A stretch of DNA of 64,000 nucleotides, from assembly GCF_029223255.1 (NCBI RefSeq), contig NZ_JARHUC010000001.1, forward strand, positions 496,001-560,000, read 5' to 3'. The notes beneath the pieces are model-generated. The model was not told where the DNA came from. It did not search any database and saw nothing but the letters and a program-made list of their open reading frames with translations. Within the stretch, counting starts at the first letter, position 1. Each line of letters begins with the position of its first letter. Both the position numbers and the translations under genes were made by a program. Source of the DNA: Albimonas marina. GTDB taxonomy: Bacteria > Pseudomonadota > Alphaproteobacteria > Rhodobacterales > Rhodobacteraceae. Positions 8,553 through 17,961 of this stretch are shown here, piece by piece.

Positions 8553-9470
8553 TCAGGCTTCGGGGCCGTCGTCCTCGCCCCGCATCTCCTCGATCACCGC
8601 CAGCATCGCCTCGACCGCCCGGGTGCGTCGGCGGCGGGGGTCGGAGATCACGGCGAAAGGGCGATGGGGCGGCGGGGCCCAGTCCACCCGCCGCATGACC
8701 AGGCCCTGGGCCTCGGGCGCCGGCCCCGCCGCGCGGCGCGAGAGCATCGCGACCGAGCCCCCCGCCGCCACCGCCGCCGCGACCGCCTCGTTCGAGGGCA
8801 GCGTCAGCGAGCGGGTCAGGTCCGCGATCCGCAGCCCCATCGTCGCCAGGTGCGCCTCGAACTCCGAGCGGGTGCCCGAGCCGTCCTCCCGCAGGATCCA
8901 GGTCCAGGCGCGGTAGTCGTCGGGACCCGGGCGGGGGAGGCGCAGGCCGGGGTGGCCCAGCGGCATCGCCAGCGCCAGCTCGTCGCGCGCCACCACCTGC
9001 CGGCGCAGGTCGGAGGCGGGCAGGGCGCCCTCGACGAAGCCCAGGTCGGCGGCGCCCTCGGCCACCGCGCGGGCGGCCTCGGCGGTGTTGCCCACCGTCA
9101 GCTCGATCTCCACGCCCGGGTGACGCTCATGCAGGGCGACGAGCCGCGGGGGCAGCCAGCGGCCGGCGACGGTCTGGCTGGCGCGCAGGCGCAGGCGGCC
9201 CCGGGCGAGGCGGGAGAAGTCCTCGAGCAAGAGCTCCGCCGCCTCGGCCTGGGCGAGCGTGGCGCGGGCGGCGTCGACGAAGGCGCGCCCCTCCTCGGTC
9301 AGCGCGATGCCGCGCCCGACCCGGTCGAAGAGGCGCACGCGGTGCCGGCTTTCCAGCGCGGCGACGGCGGCGGAGACGGCGGATTGCGTGAGGCTCAGCG
9401 CCTGCGCCGCCCGGGTCATGTGCCCGCGCTCGGCCACCGCGAGGAAGATGCGAAGCTGCTCGAGGGTCAT
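8553..9470 (-). CDS. LysR-family regulator
   Basis: 305 residues. The N-terminal LysR helix-turn-helix is clear: MTLEQLRIFLAVAERGHMTR followed by ALSLTQSAVSAAVAALE at about 24-40. A periplasmic-binding-like effector domain follows (about 90-295). It is divergent from the YeiH-type transporter, with about 100 bp between the start codons. This resembles the yeiE/yeiH arrangement in enterobacteria, where a CysB-like LysR protein sits beside the exporter. It probably regulates that neighbour and itself; the effector is not known. Confidence 0.9.
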   Translation of the reverse strand: MTLEQLRIFLAVAERGHMTRAAQALSLTQSAVSAAVAALESRHRVRLFDRVGRGIALTEEGRAFVDAARATLAQAEAAELLLEDFSRLARGRLRLRASQTVAGRWLPPRLVALHERHPGVEIELTVGNTAEAARAVAEGAADLGFVEGALPASDLRRQVVARDELALAMPLGHPGLRLPRPGPDDYRAWTWILREDGSGTRSEFEAHLATMGLRIADLTRSLTLPSNEAVAAAVAAGGSVAMLSRRAAGPAPEAQGLVMRRVDWAPPPHRPFAVISDPRRRRTRAVEAMLAVIEEMRGEDDGPEA

Positions 9471-9574
9471 GGCATATCATCGAGGAAATCGATCGGTTCG
9501 CCAAGTTCAATCGGTTGGACTGGGCGGAGGCGGCGCCCGACATTGGGGGCGACGCTCCCGACCGAGGCCATGTC
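9471..9574. promoter_or_regulatory. Divergent LysR/YeiH control region
   Basis: This 104-bp stretch between the two start codons has lower GC. It holds a direct repeat of ATCGGTT (9491-9497 and 9511-9517) and the palindrome ATCGAT (9487-9492). LysR proteins usually bind such shared regions at T-N11-A palindromes. I could not fix one site with confidence. Confidence 0.4.
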
Positions 9575-10600
9575 ATGTTCCGCGCCCCGACCCGCTCCGT
9601 CCCGTCCCGCCCCTCCCATTGCTGGCTCGGCCTGCTGCCGGGGCTGGGGCTGGCGGCGCTGCTGGCGGCGGCGGCGACGGCGGCGCAGGGCCTGAGCGGG
9701 ATCGCGGCGCTGAGCCCGATGGCGCTGGCCATGGCCGCCGGGATCGCGATCCGCAACGGGATCGGGCTGCCCGAGGGCGCCTCCCCCGGCCTCGCCTTCG
9801 CGATGCGCCCGGTGCTGCGGGCGGGGATCGTGCTGCTGGGCTTCCGCCTGACGCTGGGCGACCTCGCCGCGCTGGGCGTCCCGGCCCTGGGGGCGGTGGC
9901 GGCGACGCTGGCGGCGACGTTCCTGTTCACCAAGGCCGCCGGGCGGGCGCTGGGGGTCGAGCCGCGGCTGGCGGAGCTGATCGCGGCGGGCACCTCGGTC
10001 TGCGGCGCCTCGGCGATCCTCGCGGTCAACGCCGTGACCCGCGCGCGGGACGAGGACGTGGCCTACGCCATCGCCTGCGTGACGGTGTTCGGCACCGCCG
10101 CGATGCTGCTGACGCCCCTGCTGGCGGGGCCGCTCGGTTTCGCGGGGGCCGAATTCGGCCTGTGGGTCGGGGCCACGGTGCACGAGGTCGCCCAGGCCGT
10201 CGGCGCCGCCTTCGCGGGGGGCGAGGCGGCGGGTCAAGCCGGCACGGTCGCCAAGCTCGCCCGCGTGATGATGCTGGCGCCGCTGGTGCTGGCGCTGGGG
10301 GCGCTCGCCGCCCGGCGGGGGGACCGCGCGGGCGGGGCGCGCGCGCCGATGCCCTGGTTCGTGCTGGGCTTCGTGGCGGCGGCGGGGGTGAACTCCGCGG
10401 TCGCGATACCGCCGGGCCTCTCGGCCGCCGTCGGGCAGGGGGCGGGCTTCCTGCTGACGCTGGCGCTTGCAGCGATGGGGCTCGAGACGCGGCTGGGCCG
10501 GCTGCGCGCCATGGGCCTGCGGCCGCTGGCGCTGGGGGCGGCGGCCTGGGTCTTCATCCTCGCGCTCGGCGGGGCGCTGGTCGCGCTGGTCGGGGCCTAG
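9575..10600 (+). CDS. YeiH-family putative sulfate/sulfite exporter (UPF0324)
   Basis: 341 residues with about ten hydrophobic segments. Conserved UPF0324 stretches are present: AGTSVCGASAILAVNAVTRA in the middle and GATVHEVAQAVGAAF after it. The family is annotated as putative sulfate exporters on weak experimental grounds. The ATG at 9575 was chosen because the first membrane segment begins soon after. An in-frame start at 9515 would add 20 poorly conserved-looking residues. It is divergent from a LysR regulator. Confidence 0.85.
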   Translation: MFRAPTRSVPSRPSHCWLGLLPGLGLAALLAAAATAAQGLSGIAALSPMALAMAAGIAIRNGIGLPEGASPGLAFAMRPVLRAGIVLLGFRLTLGDLAALGVPALGAVAATLAATFLFTKAAGRALGVEPRLAELIAAGTSVCGASAILAVNAVTRARDEDVAYAIACVTVFGTAAMLLTPLLAGPLGFAGAEFGLWVGATVHEVAQAVGAAFAGGEAAGQAGTVAKLARVMMLAPLVLALGALAARRGDRAGGARAPMPWFVLGFVAAAGVNSAVAIPPGLSAAVGQGAGFLLTLALAAMGLETRLGRLRAMGLRPLALGAAAWVFILALGGALVALVGA

Positions 10601-10720
10601 GCCCGCGCGACCTCGCGTTCGCTGGCCTTGGCGCGGGGACTTCGCTAAGACCGCGCCGCCTGACGCAGCGCCCAGCCGTCCTGCGCCGTCCCTGCCGCCC
10701 GCATCCGCCGGAGCCCCGCC

Positions 10721-12307
10721 ATGACCGACGCCCGCCTTCCCGTCCGCCGCGCCCTGCTGTCCGTCTCGGACAAGTCCGGGCTGGTCGATCTCGCCAGCGC
10801 CCTGCACGCGGCGGGGACCGAGCTGGTCTCCACCGGCGGCACCGCGAAGGCGATCCGCGACGCGGGCCTGCCGGTGCGCGACGTGAGCGAGCTGACCGGC
10901 TTCCCCGAGATGATGGACGGCCGGGTGAAGACCCTGCATCCCAAGGTTCACGGCGGCCTTCTGGCCCTGCGCGACGACGCGGGCCACGTGGCCTCGATGG
11001 ACGCGCACGGGATCCTGCCGATCGACCTGCTGGTGGTGAACCTCTACCCGTTCGAGGCGACCGTCGCCGCCGGCGCCGGGCCCGAGGACTGCATCGAGAA
11101 CATCGACATCGGCGGCCCCGCGATGATCCGCGCCGCCGCCAAGAACCACGCCTTCGTGGCCGTGGTGACGGACCCCGAGGATTACGCCCCCGTGCTGGAG
11201 GCGATCGCCGAGGGCGGCACCACCCAGGCCCTGCGCACGCGCCTCGCCGCCACGGCCTATGCGCGCACCGGCGCCTACGACGCCGCCGTCTCGACCTGGA
11301 TGGCCGCCCATGCCGGCGAGACCGCGCCGCGCCGCCGCGCCTTCGCGGGCACGCTGGCCCAGACGCTCCGCTACGGCGAGAACCCGCACCAGACGGCCGC
11401 CTTCTACACCACCGGCTCGAACCGCCCGGGCGTGGCGACGGCGAAGCAGCTCCAGGGCAAGGAGCTGAGCTGGAACAACATCAACGACACCGACGCGGCC
11501 TTCGAGTGCGTGGCCGAGTTCGACCCCGCCGACGGCCCCGCCTGCGTGATCGTCAAGCACGCGAACCCCTGCGGCGTGGCCCAGGGCGCGAGCCCGGTCG
11601 AGGCCTGGGCCCGGGCGCTGGCCTGCGACTCCACCTCCGCCTTCGGCGGCATCGTCGCCCTGAACATGGAGCTCGACGCCGAGACCGCGGCCGAGATCGC
11701 CAAGATCTTCACCGAGGTCGTCATCGCCCCCTCGGTCACCCCCGAGGCCGAGGCGATCTTCGCCGCCAAGAAGAACCTGCGCCTGCTGACCACCGGCGGC
11801 CTGCCCGACGTGGCCGAGCCGACGCTGAGCTTCCGGCAGGTGGCGGGCGGCTTCCTGGTGCAGGACCGCGACGCGGGCAAGCTGGACCCCTCGGCCCTGA
11901 CGGTCGCCACCAGGCGCAAGCCCACGCCCTCGGAGATGGCGGACCTGCTGTTCGCCTGGAAGGTCGCCAAGCACGTGAAGTCGAACGCCATCGTCTACGC
12001 CCGCGACGGGGCGACGGTGGGCGTGGGCGCGGGGCAGATGAGCCGGGTGGACTCCGCCGGCATCGCCGCGCGCAAGGCCGAGGAGATGGCCCGCGTGATG
12101 GGCCTGCCCGAGAGCCCGGCCAAGGGCTCGGTCGTCGCCTCCGACGCGTTCTTCCCCTTCGCCGACGGCCTGCTGGCCGCGGCCTCGGCCGGGGCGACGG
12201 CGGTGATCCAGCCCGGCGGCTCGATGCGCGACGCCGAGGTGATCGCCGCGGCCGACGAGGCGGGCCTGGCGATGGTCTTCACCGGCATGCGCCACTTCCG
12301 CCACTGA
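10721..12307 (+). CDS. purH: Bifunctional AICAR formyltransferase / IMP cyclohydrolase
   Basis: 528 residues, the usual length. The N-terminal IMP cyclohydrolase (MGS-like) domain begins [17 protein letters not shown] and contains STGGTAKAI and [13 protein letters not shown]. The C-terminal transformylase domain has the catalytic KHANPCG motif and [10 protein letters not shown]. PurH carries out the last two steps of IMP synthesis in the cytoplasm. The gene is preceded by GCCGGAGCCCCGCC. A hairpin-type repeat follows the stop. Confidence 0.97.
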   Translation: MTDARLPVRRALLSVSDKSGLVDLASALHAAGTELVSTGGTAKAIRDAGLPVRDVSELTGFPEMMDGRVKTLHPKVHGGLLALRDDAGHVASMDAHGILPIDLLVVNLYPFEATVAAGAGPEDCIENIDIGGPAMIRAAAKNHAFVAVVTDPEDYAPVLEAIAEGGTTQALRTRLAATAYARTGAYDAAVSTWMAAHAGETAPRRRAFAGTLAQTLRYGENPHQTAAFYTTGSNRPGVATAKQLQGKELSWNNINDTDAAFECVAEFDPADGPACVIVKHANPCGVAQGASPVEAWARALACDSTSAFGGIVALNMELDAETAAEIAKIFTEVVIAPSVTPEAEAIFAAKKNLRLLTTGGLPDVAEPTLSFRQVAGGFLVQDRDAGKLDPSALTVATRRKPTPSEMADLLFAWKVAKHVKSNAIVYARDGATVGVGAGQMSRVDSAGIAARKAEEMARVMGLPESPAKGSVVASDAFFPFADGLLAAASAGATAVIQPGGSMRDAEVIAAADEAGLAMVFTGMRHFRH

Positions 12308-12350
12308 GCGCGACGGCGGGGGCGTTCGCGCGCCCCCGGCCACAGGGCGC

Positions 12351-12371
12351 GCCCCGGGCCCGACCCGGGGC
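12351..12371. repeat. Dispersed 21-bp hairpin repeat, copy A
   Basis: GCCCCGGG, a 5-base loop (CCCGA), then CCCGGGGC, 44 bp after the purH stop. The same 8-5-8 architecture recurs at 38680 and 47640. A shorter relative (CCGGGTCGAGCCCGG) lies nearby at 12418-12432. Confidence 0.75.
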
Positions 12372-12497
12372 CTATCCCCTGCCGGGCGGACGCGGCGGCC
12401 CGGCCCGCAAGAGGCGCCGGGTCGAGCCCGGGGCGGCTGCGGGGCGGACGTTTGCGAAGACGGGGTCGAGCGGCGGCGCCTCCGGCCCCCTCTCCGC

Positions 12498-13103
12498 TCA
12501 GGCGCGCTCCACCGCCCAGTCCAGCGCATCCTCCAGCCGGTCGTTGCCCCAGAACAGCTCCCCGTCAGGGGTGGTGAAGCTGGGGGCACCGAAGACGCCG
12601 GCGGCCTGGGCGGCCTCGGTCGCGGCGCGCAGGGCGGCCTTGGTCTCGGGGTCCGCGGCGCGGGCGAGCGTCTCCTCGGCCGGCAGGCCGCAGGCCGCGA
12701 GCGCGGCCGAGACGACCTGCGGGTCCGAGATCGTCTCGCCGCGGGCGAATTCCGCCAGGAACACCTCCCGCGCGAAGCCCGGGCGCGCCTCGGGCGGCAG
12801 CGCGGTGGCGACGCGGGCGGCCAGCAGGCTGTTCTGCGGGAACGGCTCGGGGCGCACGACCGGGGGCAGGCCCAGCTTCGCGGCCTGGCGCTCCATGTCG
12901 CGCCACATGTTCGCGCCCTTCACCGGAAGCTGGTTGAAGGGCGAGGTGGTCCACCCCTGGGCCGCGAAGATCGGGCCCAGCAGGATCGGCGTCCACGCCA
13001 GCGCCACGCCGCGGGCCTCGGCCAGCGCCTCGGCCCGCTGCACGGCGAGATGGGTGTAGGTCGAGGCGAACTCGAACCAGAAGGTCAGGACAGGTCGGGT
13101 CAT
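12498..13103 (-). CDS. 2-hydroxychromene-2-carboxylate isomerase family (DsbA fold)
   Basis: 201 residues of the kappa-GST/DsbA-like fold. The N-terminus [16 protein letters not shown] corresponds to the family's FYFDFxSPYSYLA. [21 protein letters not shown] near the C-terminus is a strong family signature. Family enzymes isomerise 2-hydroxychromene-2-carboxylate in naphthalene breakdown. Many homologues sit outside such pathways, as here, so the substrate is unknown. The ATG at 13103 matches where the beta strand begins; longer upstream starts give unrelated sequence. Confidence 0.85.
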   Translation of the reverse strand: MTRPVLTFWFEFASTYTHLAVQRAEALAEARGVALAWTPILLGPIFAAQGWTTSPFNQLPVKGANMWRDMERQAAKLGLPPVVRPEPFPQNSLLAARVATALPPEARPGFAREVFLAEFARGETISDPQVVSAALAACGLPAEETLARAADPETKAALRAATEAAQAAGVFGAPSFTTPDGELFWGNDRLEDALDWAVERA

Positions 13104-13492
13104 CGGCCGATGATGGCGCCTCGGCGCACCCTGCGCGAGGGCCATCTCCGGCTTGCCCACGCCACGCGACGCGTCGAACGGCGGAACCTGGGGAGATTCC
13201 GCCGCCGAAGTCAGGCACGCGAACACGCAAGGCCGAACGCCTGGAACGCGGGCTTAAGCGAGCCCCGAACGCATGCACATCGCCGGATGACGCAACGCTG
13301 GTTTCCGGCCTTCAACGCCAATGCGGGCACTTGATCCGATTCGGCGTGACGCTCACGTGACACGACGTCAGGGGGCTGGACCGTCTCTCAGGCCGCCTCC
13401 CGGACCGCCTGCGGGGCCGCGTCGTCGGCGGCGTTTGCCGGGCGTCCGCGGGCGCGTTAAGCAGGGCGCGCCATACCTCCCGGAGAGCCTTC
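13104..13492. other. Intergenic between divergent genes
   Basis: 389 bp separate the divergent isomerase and ThDP-enzyme genes, so both promoters should lie here. I can only point to GGAGAGCCTTC as the ribosome-binding site of the right-hand gene. No other element is recognised. Confidence 0.4.
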
Positions 13493-15205
13493 ATGACCGA
13501 CGCCGCCGCCCCCGCCGCCCCCGACCTGCCGCCGCTGCGCCACGGGGGCAAGATCCTGGCCGACCAGCTGGCGATCCTGGGCGCGGACACCGTGTTCTGC
13601 GTGCCGGGCGAGAGCTTCCTGGGCCTGCTGGACGGCCTGCACGACCACGCCAACGCGATCCGCACCGTGTCCTGCCGGCACGAGGGCGGGGCGACCAACA
13701 TGGCCGAGGCCCACGCCAAGCTGACCGGCAAGCCCGGCATCGCCGCCGTCACCCGCGGCCCCGGCGCCACCAACGGCTGCAACGGGCTGCACACCGGCTT
13801 CCAGGACTCGACCCCGATGATCCTGTTCGTCGGCCAGGTCAGCCGCGAGCACTTCGGCCGCGAGGCGTTCCAGGAGATCGACTACCGCCAGATGTTCGGC
13901 CCCATGGCCAAGTGGGTCGCCCAGATCGAGAGCGCGGACCGCATCCCCGAGTTCATCGGCCGCGCCTGGGCCGTCGCCATGTCCGGCCGCCCCGGCCCCG
14001 TGGTGCTGGCCCTGCCCGAGGAGACGCTGTCGGAGGAGGCGCGCGTCCATGACCTGAAGCCCTGGACCCCGCCCTCCGCCGCCCCCTCCGCCGCCGAGAT
14101 CGCGAAGGCCGGCGAGATGCTCGCCGCCGCGAAGGCCCCGCTGATGGTCATCGGCGGCCCCGGCTGGAACCAGGCGACGGCGGACGCCGCGGCGGCTTTC
14201 GCCGAGAAGCAGGGCCTGCCGGTGGTCACCGCCTTCCGCCGCCAGGACTACATGGACAACGCCCATCCCAACTTCTGCGGCACGCTCGGCATCGGCGCGA
14301 ACCCCGCCCTGCTGAAGTGGATCCGGGAGGAGTGCGACCTGGTCCTGAACCTCGGCTCGCGCCTGGGCGAGATCGCCTCCCAGGGCTACGAGCTGTTCTC
14401 GATCCCGGTCCTGAAGCAGAAACTGATCCAGGTTCACCCGGGGCCGGAGGAGCTTGGCGCCGTCTACAGCCCCGACCTGAGCTTCGCCTGCCGCTCCGCC
14501 GCCTTCCTCGAGGCCGCCGCCGCCCTTCCGGCGCGGGGCGCGCAGACCCCGGGCGTGGCGACGCTGCGCCAGGCGTTCGAGGCGTTCTCGGTCCCCCCCG
14601 CCAGCCCCTTCGACCTCGACATGGGGGCGGTGATGGCGGAGCTGAACCGGACCCTGCCCGAGGATGCGATCATCTCCAACGGCGCGGGCAACTACACGAT
14701 CTGGCTGCACAAGTTCCGCAGCCTGCGCAAGCACGGCACCCAGCTCGCGCCCACCTCAGGCTCGATGGGCTACGGGGTGCCGGCGGCGGTGTCGGCGGCG
14801 ATCACCCAGCCGGGCAAGACCGTGATCGCGATGGGCGGCGACGGCTGCTTCCTGATGACCGCGCAGGAGCTGGCGACGGCCAAGCAGTACGGCGCGAAGC
14901 TGATCTCGCTGGTCGTGAACAACGGCATGTTCGGCACCATCCGCATGCACCAGGAGCGTCGCCACCCCGGCCGCACCATCGCCACGGACCTGGTGAACCC
15001 GGACTTCGTGATGCTGGCCAAGGCCTACGGCGGCGAGGGCGAGCAGGTGACCCGCACCGAGCAGTTCGCCCCCGCGCTCGCCCGCGCCATGGCGAGCCCG
15101 GTCCCCTACCTGATCGAGCTGGTGGTGGACCCCGAGGCGCTGACCCCGGTGCAGACCCTCTCCCAGGCCCGCGCTCAGGGCGAGAAGGACCAGGCCGGGG
15201 CCTGA
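13493..15205 (+). CDS. Thiamine-diphosphate-dependent enzyme, acetolactate-synthase-like
   Basis: 570 residues with the three-domain layout of the acetolactate synthase/benzoylformate decarboxylase family. The N-terminal Pyr domain has the catalytic Glu in CRHEGGATNMAEAHA. A central Rossmann-like domain follows, and the C-terminal PP domain has the ThDP motif GGDGCFLM ending in NNGMFGTIRMHQ. There is no adjacent regulatory subunit gene (ilvH), so this is unlikely to be the biosynthetic IlvB. Substrate and product are unassigned. The ribosome-binding site is GGAGAG, about five bases before the ATG. Confidence 0.88.
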   Translation: MTDAAAPAAPDLPPLRHGGKILADQLAILGADTVFCVPGESFLGLLDGLHDHANAIRTVSCRHEGGATNMAEAHAKLTGKPGIAAVTRGPGATNGCNGLHTGFQDSTPMILFVGQVSREHFGREAFQEIDYRQMFGPMAKWVAQIESADRIPEFIGRAWAVAMSGRPGPVVLALPEETLSEEARVHDLKPWTPPSAAPSAAEIAKAGEMLAAAKAPLMVIGGPGWNQATADAAAAFAEKQGLPVVTAFRRQDYMDNAHPNFCGTLGIGANPALLKWIREECDLVLNLGSRLGEIASQGYELFSIPVLKQKLIQVHPGPEELGAVYSPDLSFACRSAAFLEAAAALPARGAQTPGVATLRQAFEAFSVPPASPFDLDMGAVMAELNRTLPEDAIISNGAGNYTIWLHKFRSLRKHGTQLAPTSGSMGYGVPAAVSAAITQPGKTVIAMGGDGCFLMTAQELATAKQYGAKLISLVVNNGMFGTIRMHQERRHPGRTIATDLVNPDFVMLAKAYGGEGEQVTRTEQFAPALARAMASPVPYLIELVVDPEALTPVQTLSQARAQGEKDQAGA

Positions 15206-15267
15206 GGCCGGCGAGACGAAGGCCGGGGGCACGGACCTGAGGGCGCAGGCCGGCAGGCCGCGCGCCC

Positions 15268-15328
15268 GGCCCCGCATCCCCGGCGCGCCTCCCGCCCGCC
15301 CTCCCCGGCGCGCCGGGAATGCGGGGCC
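15268..15328. repeat. Strong 22-bp inverted repeat downstream of the ThDP enzyme
   Basis: Arms at 15268-15289 and 15307-15328 pair over 22 bp with a single mismatch around a 17-nt loop. Only TCCTTC follows, so it is not a classic T-tract terminator. It lies 63 bp after the gene's stop in an otherwise featureless 367-bp gap (15206-15572). Confidence 0.65.
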
Positions 15329-15572
15329 TCCTTCGGCGGGCCGCGGCGCAGTCCGTCCGCCGTGGAACAGGCGTTGGGAAGCGGGCGCGAGCCTCCTTCC
15401 CGGCGCGTCGGCGACGGGGCGCGCCGGTCGTTCGTCCGGGCCCGCGGGCCGGCGGCGTCCCTGCGGGGGCGCCGCGGCGGGGCCATGACGGCGGCCCCGG
15501 GGCGGCCTCGGGGCGGGGGCGGGGACGCATGCGCTCTTGCCTCGGCCCGCGTTTCGCCCCAATTCCATACGC

Positions 15573-16253
15573 ATGCCCTCCGATGCCTCCCCCGTCTCCG
15601 GATCCCGGCCTGCCGCGCCGATCTCTCCCGACCTGGTGCGGGAGGCGGTCCTGCGCGGGCGGCGGGGCGCGAGCTCGGACTTCGATCTCAACCCCCACGT
15701 CCTGCGCCCCGACGCGCCGGCCGCGCCGCTGCGCCAGGCGGGCGTGCTCTGCGCGCTGGTCGATCGCGGCGACGGCGCGGGGCTGCGGGTGATCCTGACC
15801 CGGCGCGCCGACCACCTGCGCAAGCACGCGGGCCAGGTGGCCTTCCCCGGCGGCGGGCTGGAGGCGGGCGACGACTCGCTCCTCCACGCCGCCCTGCGGG
15901 AGGCGGACGAGGAGATCGGGCTCAACCCCGACCACGTCGACGTGGTGGGCGAGATCGACGGGCACGAGACCGTCACCGGCTTCGCCGTGACCCCCTTCGT
16001 GGGCTTCGTTCCCGCCAGCTTCGTCGCCCGCCCCGATCCCGGCGAGGTGGCGGAGGTGTTCGAGCCCCCGCTCGACTTTCTGATGAACCCCGCCAACCAG
16101 CTGCGCGAGAGCCGCCTGCACCAGGGCGAGCGCCGGTTCTTCTATGCAATGCCGTGGCAGGGGCGCTACATCTGGGGCGCCACGGCCCGCATGCTGGTGG
16201 GCCTGTCCGAGCGGATCGCGTCCCTGTCGATCGGCGACGAGACGAGACGGTGA
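15573..16253 (+). CDS. Nudix hydrolase, CoA pyrophosphatase type
   Basis: 226 residues. The Nudix box is complete (GGGLEAGDDSLLHAALREA then DEEIGL), about residues 84-108, and is preceded by the CoA-pyrophosphatase-like stretch LRKHAGQVAFPGG. Such enzymes (NudL group) cleave CoA or acyl-CoA to phosphopantetheine and 3',5'-ADP. The ATG at 15573 was preferred to a TTG at 15537. The gene lies 28 bp upstream of cca, a usual alphaproteobacterial pairing, and is probably cotranscribed with it. Confidence 0.88.
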   Translation: MPSDASPVSGSRPAAPISPDLVREAVLRGRRGASSDFDLNPHVLRPDAPAAPLRQAGVLCALVDRGDGAGLRVILTRRADHLRKHAGQVAFPGGGLEAGDDSLLHAALREADEEIGLNPDHVDVVGEIDGHETVTGFAVTPFVGFVPASFVARPDPGEVAEVFEPPLDFLMNPANQLRESRLHQGERRFFYAMPWQGRYIWGATARMLVGLSERIASLSIGDETRR

Positions 16254-16281
16254 CGAGACTGGACGGTGACGGGGCGAGGAG

Positions 16282-17559
16282 ATGACGGGTGACCGCAGCG
16301 GCGACTCGCGGGCCGACGGGCCGTCCGGCGTGACCGAGAACGGCGACGGAACCCTGCGCCCGGCGCGCCCGGACGCCGAGGCGGCGCCGCCCCCGCGGGT
16401 GGAGGGCGCCTGGCTCGACGACCGCGCGGCGCGCGAGGTGCTGGGCGCGCTCGCCGCCGGCGGCGCCAAGGCGCTGTTCGTGGGCGGCTGCGTGCGCGAC
16501 GCGCTTATGGGCCGGCCGGTCGGCGACCTCGACATGGCGACCGACGCCCCCCCCGAGGAGGTGCGCCGCCTGCTGACCGAGGCCGGCATCCGCACCGTCC
16601 CCACCGGCATCGAGCATGGCACCGTGACCGCGGTGCTCGCGAACCGCGGCTACGAGATCACCTCCTTCCGGCGCGACGTCGAGACCCACGGCCGCCACGC
16701 GACGGTCGCCTTCGGCGCCGACCTGACCGAGGACGCGAGCCGGCGCGACTTCACCATGAACGCGCTCTACGCCGACGCCGAGGGGGTGGTGACCGACCCG
16801 CTGGGAACGGGGCTCCGGGACATCGGCCTGCGCCGGGTGCGCTTCATCGGCGACCCGGTGGCGCGGATCCGCGAGGACTACCTGCGCATCCTGCGCTTCT
16901 TCCGCTTCCACGCGCTCTACGGCGACGCCTGGCGCGGGATCGACGAGGACGGGCTCGCCGCCTGCGCCGCCGAGGCCGACGGCGTCGAGACCCTGGCGAA
17001 GGAGCGCATCGGCGCCGAGATGCGCAAGCTGCTGGGGGCCGAGGATCCGGGCCCGGCGCTGTGCGCGATGGCGGCCTGCGGGGTGCTGGGGCGGGTGCTG
17101 CCCGGCGCCGACGCCCAGGCGATCGCGCCGCTGGCCGCGATCGAGGCGCGCGCCGCCCCGCTGCCCGACTGGAAGCGCCGGCTGCTGGCGATGGGCGTGG
17201 ACCCGCAGGAGGCGGTCGACCTCCTGCGCCTGTCGCGCGCCGACCTGCGCGCGCTGGAGGCGACGCGCCGCGCGATGGAAAGCGACGCGCCGGTCGCCCA
17301 GCTCGCCTATCGCCACGGGGCGGAGGCGGCCCGCGACGCGGCCCTGCTGCGCGCCGCCGCCACCGGCTGCCCCCCGCCGCGCACGCTGACCCGCGACGTC
17401 GCCCGCGGCGCCACGGCGACCTTCCCGGTCCAGGCGCAGGACCTGGTCGCCCGCGGCATGAAGCCGGGCCCGGCGCTGGGCAAGCGGCTGGCCGCGCTCG
17501 AGGATCAGTGGGTCCGCTCCGACTTCCGCGCCACCAAGGGCGAGATGCTCGACGCCTGA
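16282..17559 (+). CDS. cca: CCA tRNA nucleotidyltransferase / poly(A) polymerase family
   Basis: 425 residues. The nucleotidyltransferase core reads FVGGCVRDALMGRPVGDLD with the catalytic DLDMATD, followed by SFRRDVETHGRHATVAF and SRRDFTMNALY, as in class II CCA-adding enzymes. The C-terminal helical part is alphaproteobacterial in type. The enzyme adds or repairs the tRNA 3' CCA end. An acidic 45-residue N-terminal extension precedes the core, so a later start is possible. The ribosome-binding site is GCGAGGAG. Confidence 0.9.
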   Translation: MTGDRSGDSRADGPSGVTENGDGTLRPARPDAEAAPPPRVEGAWLDDRAAREVLGALAAGGAKALFVGGCVRDALMGRPVGDLDMATDAPPEEVRRLLTEAGIRTVPTGIEHGTVTAVLANRGYEITSFRRDVETHGRHATVAFGADLTEDASRRDFTMNALYADAEGVVTDPLGTGLRDIGLRRVRFIGDPVARIREDYLRILRFFRFHALYGDAWRGIDEDGLAACAAEADGVETLAKERIGAEMRKLLGAEDPGPALCAMAACGVLGRVLPGADAQAIAPLAAIEARAAPLPDWKRRLLAMGVDPQEAVDLLRLSRADLRALEATRRAMESDAPVAQLAYRHGAEAARDAALLRAAATGCPPPRTLTRDVARGATATFPVQAQDLVARGMKPGPALGKRLAALEDQWVRSDFRATKGEMLDA

Positions 17560-17961
17560 CGCCGCCGGCCTGCGGGCGGCGCGCGTGGCGCCGACGGGGG
17601 CCGTCGAGGCCCCCGCCGCCGTCGCCCTCCGGGCGAGCCGACCGGCCCGCCCTGCGCCCCGCCGCCGCCGGGCGCGGCCCCGCCGACGACCTCCATTCCC
17701 CGGAACCGTCTTCCGCGGCGCCTGCCGCCGGCGATCTTCGGCCGCCGTCCCGCCCGCTCTCCACCGCCGCGCGCCGCCTCCGTCTTCTCCCCCCGGTCCT
17801 CGCGGATGCGCCTCGGCGCTCCGCCGTTTCCGCTGCCGGATCGGCCTCGGGTGATGGGCTCCATCACGAACCGTGGCTTGATCCCGGCGCGTGCGCAGGG
17901 GAGGTTGCGGGGAGAACCGGGTCAGCAAGGCTGACGCAACAGGCGGCGGGAGGCGCGGCGC
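17560..17961. other. Intergenic, nothing recognised
   Basis: 402 bp of GC-rich sequence between cca and the LysE-family gene. The last 60 bp contain GTTGC and GCAAC arms (17903-17941) that could form a weak hairpin. A GGGAGG ribosome-binding site follows at about 17948. I see no gene or RNA. Confidence 0.4.

Noticed and set aside
15268-15328. Intrinsic terminator of the ThDP gene
   Set aside because: The stem is long but no T-tract follows, so I list it only as an inverted repeat.
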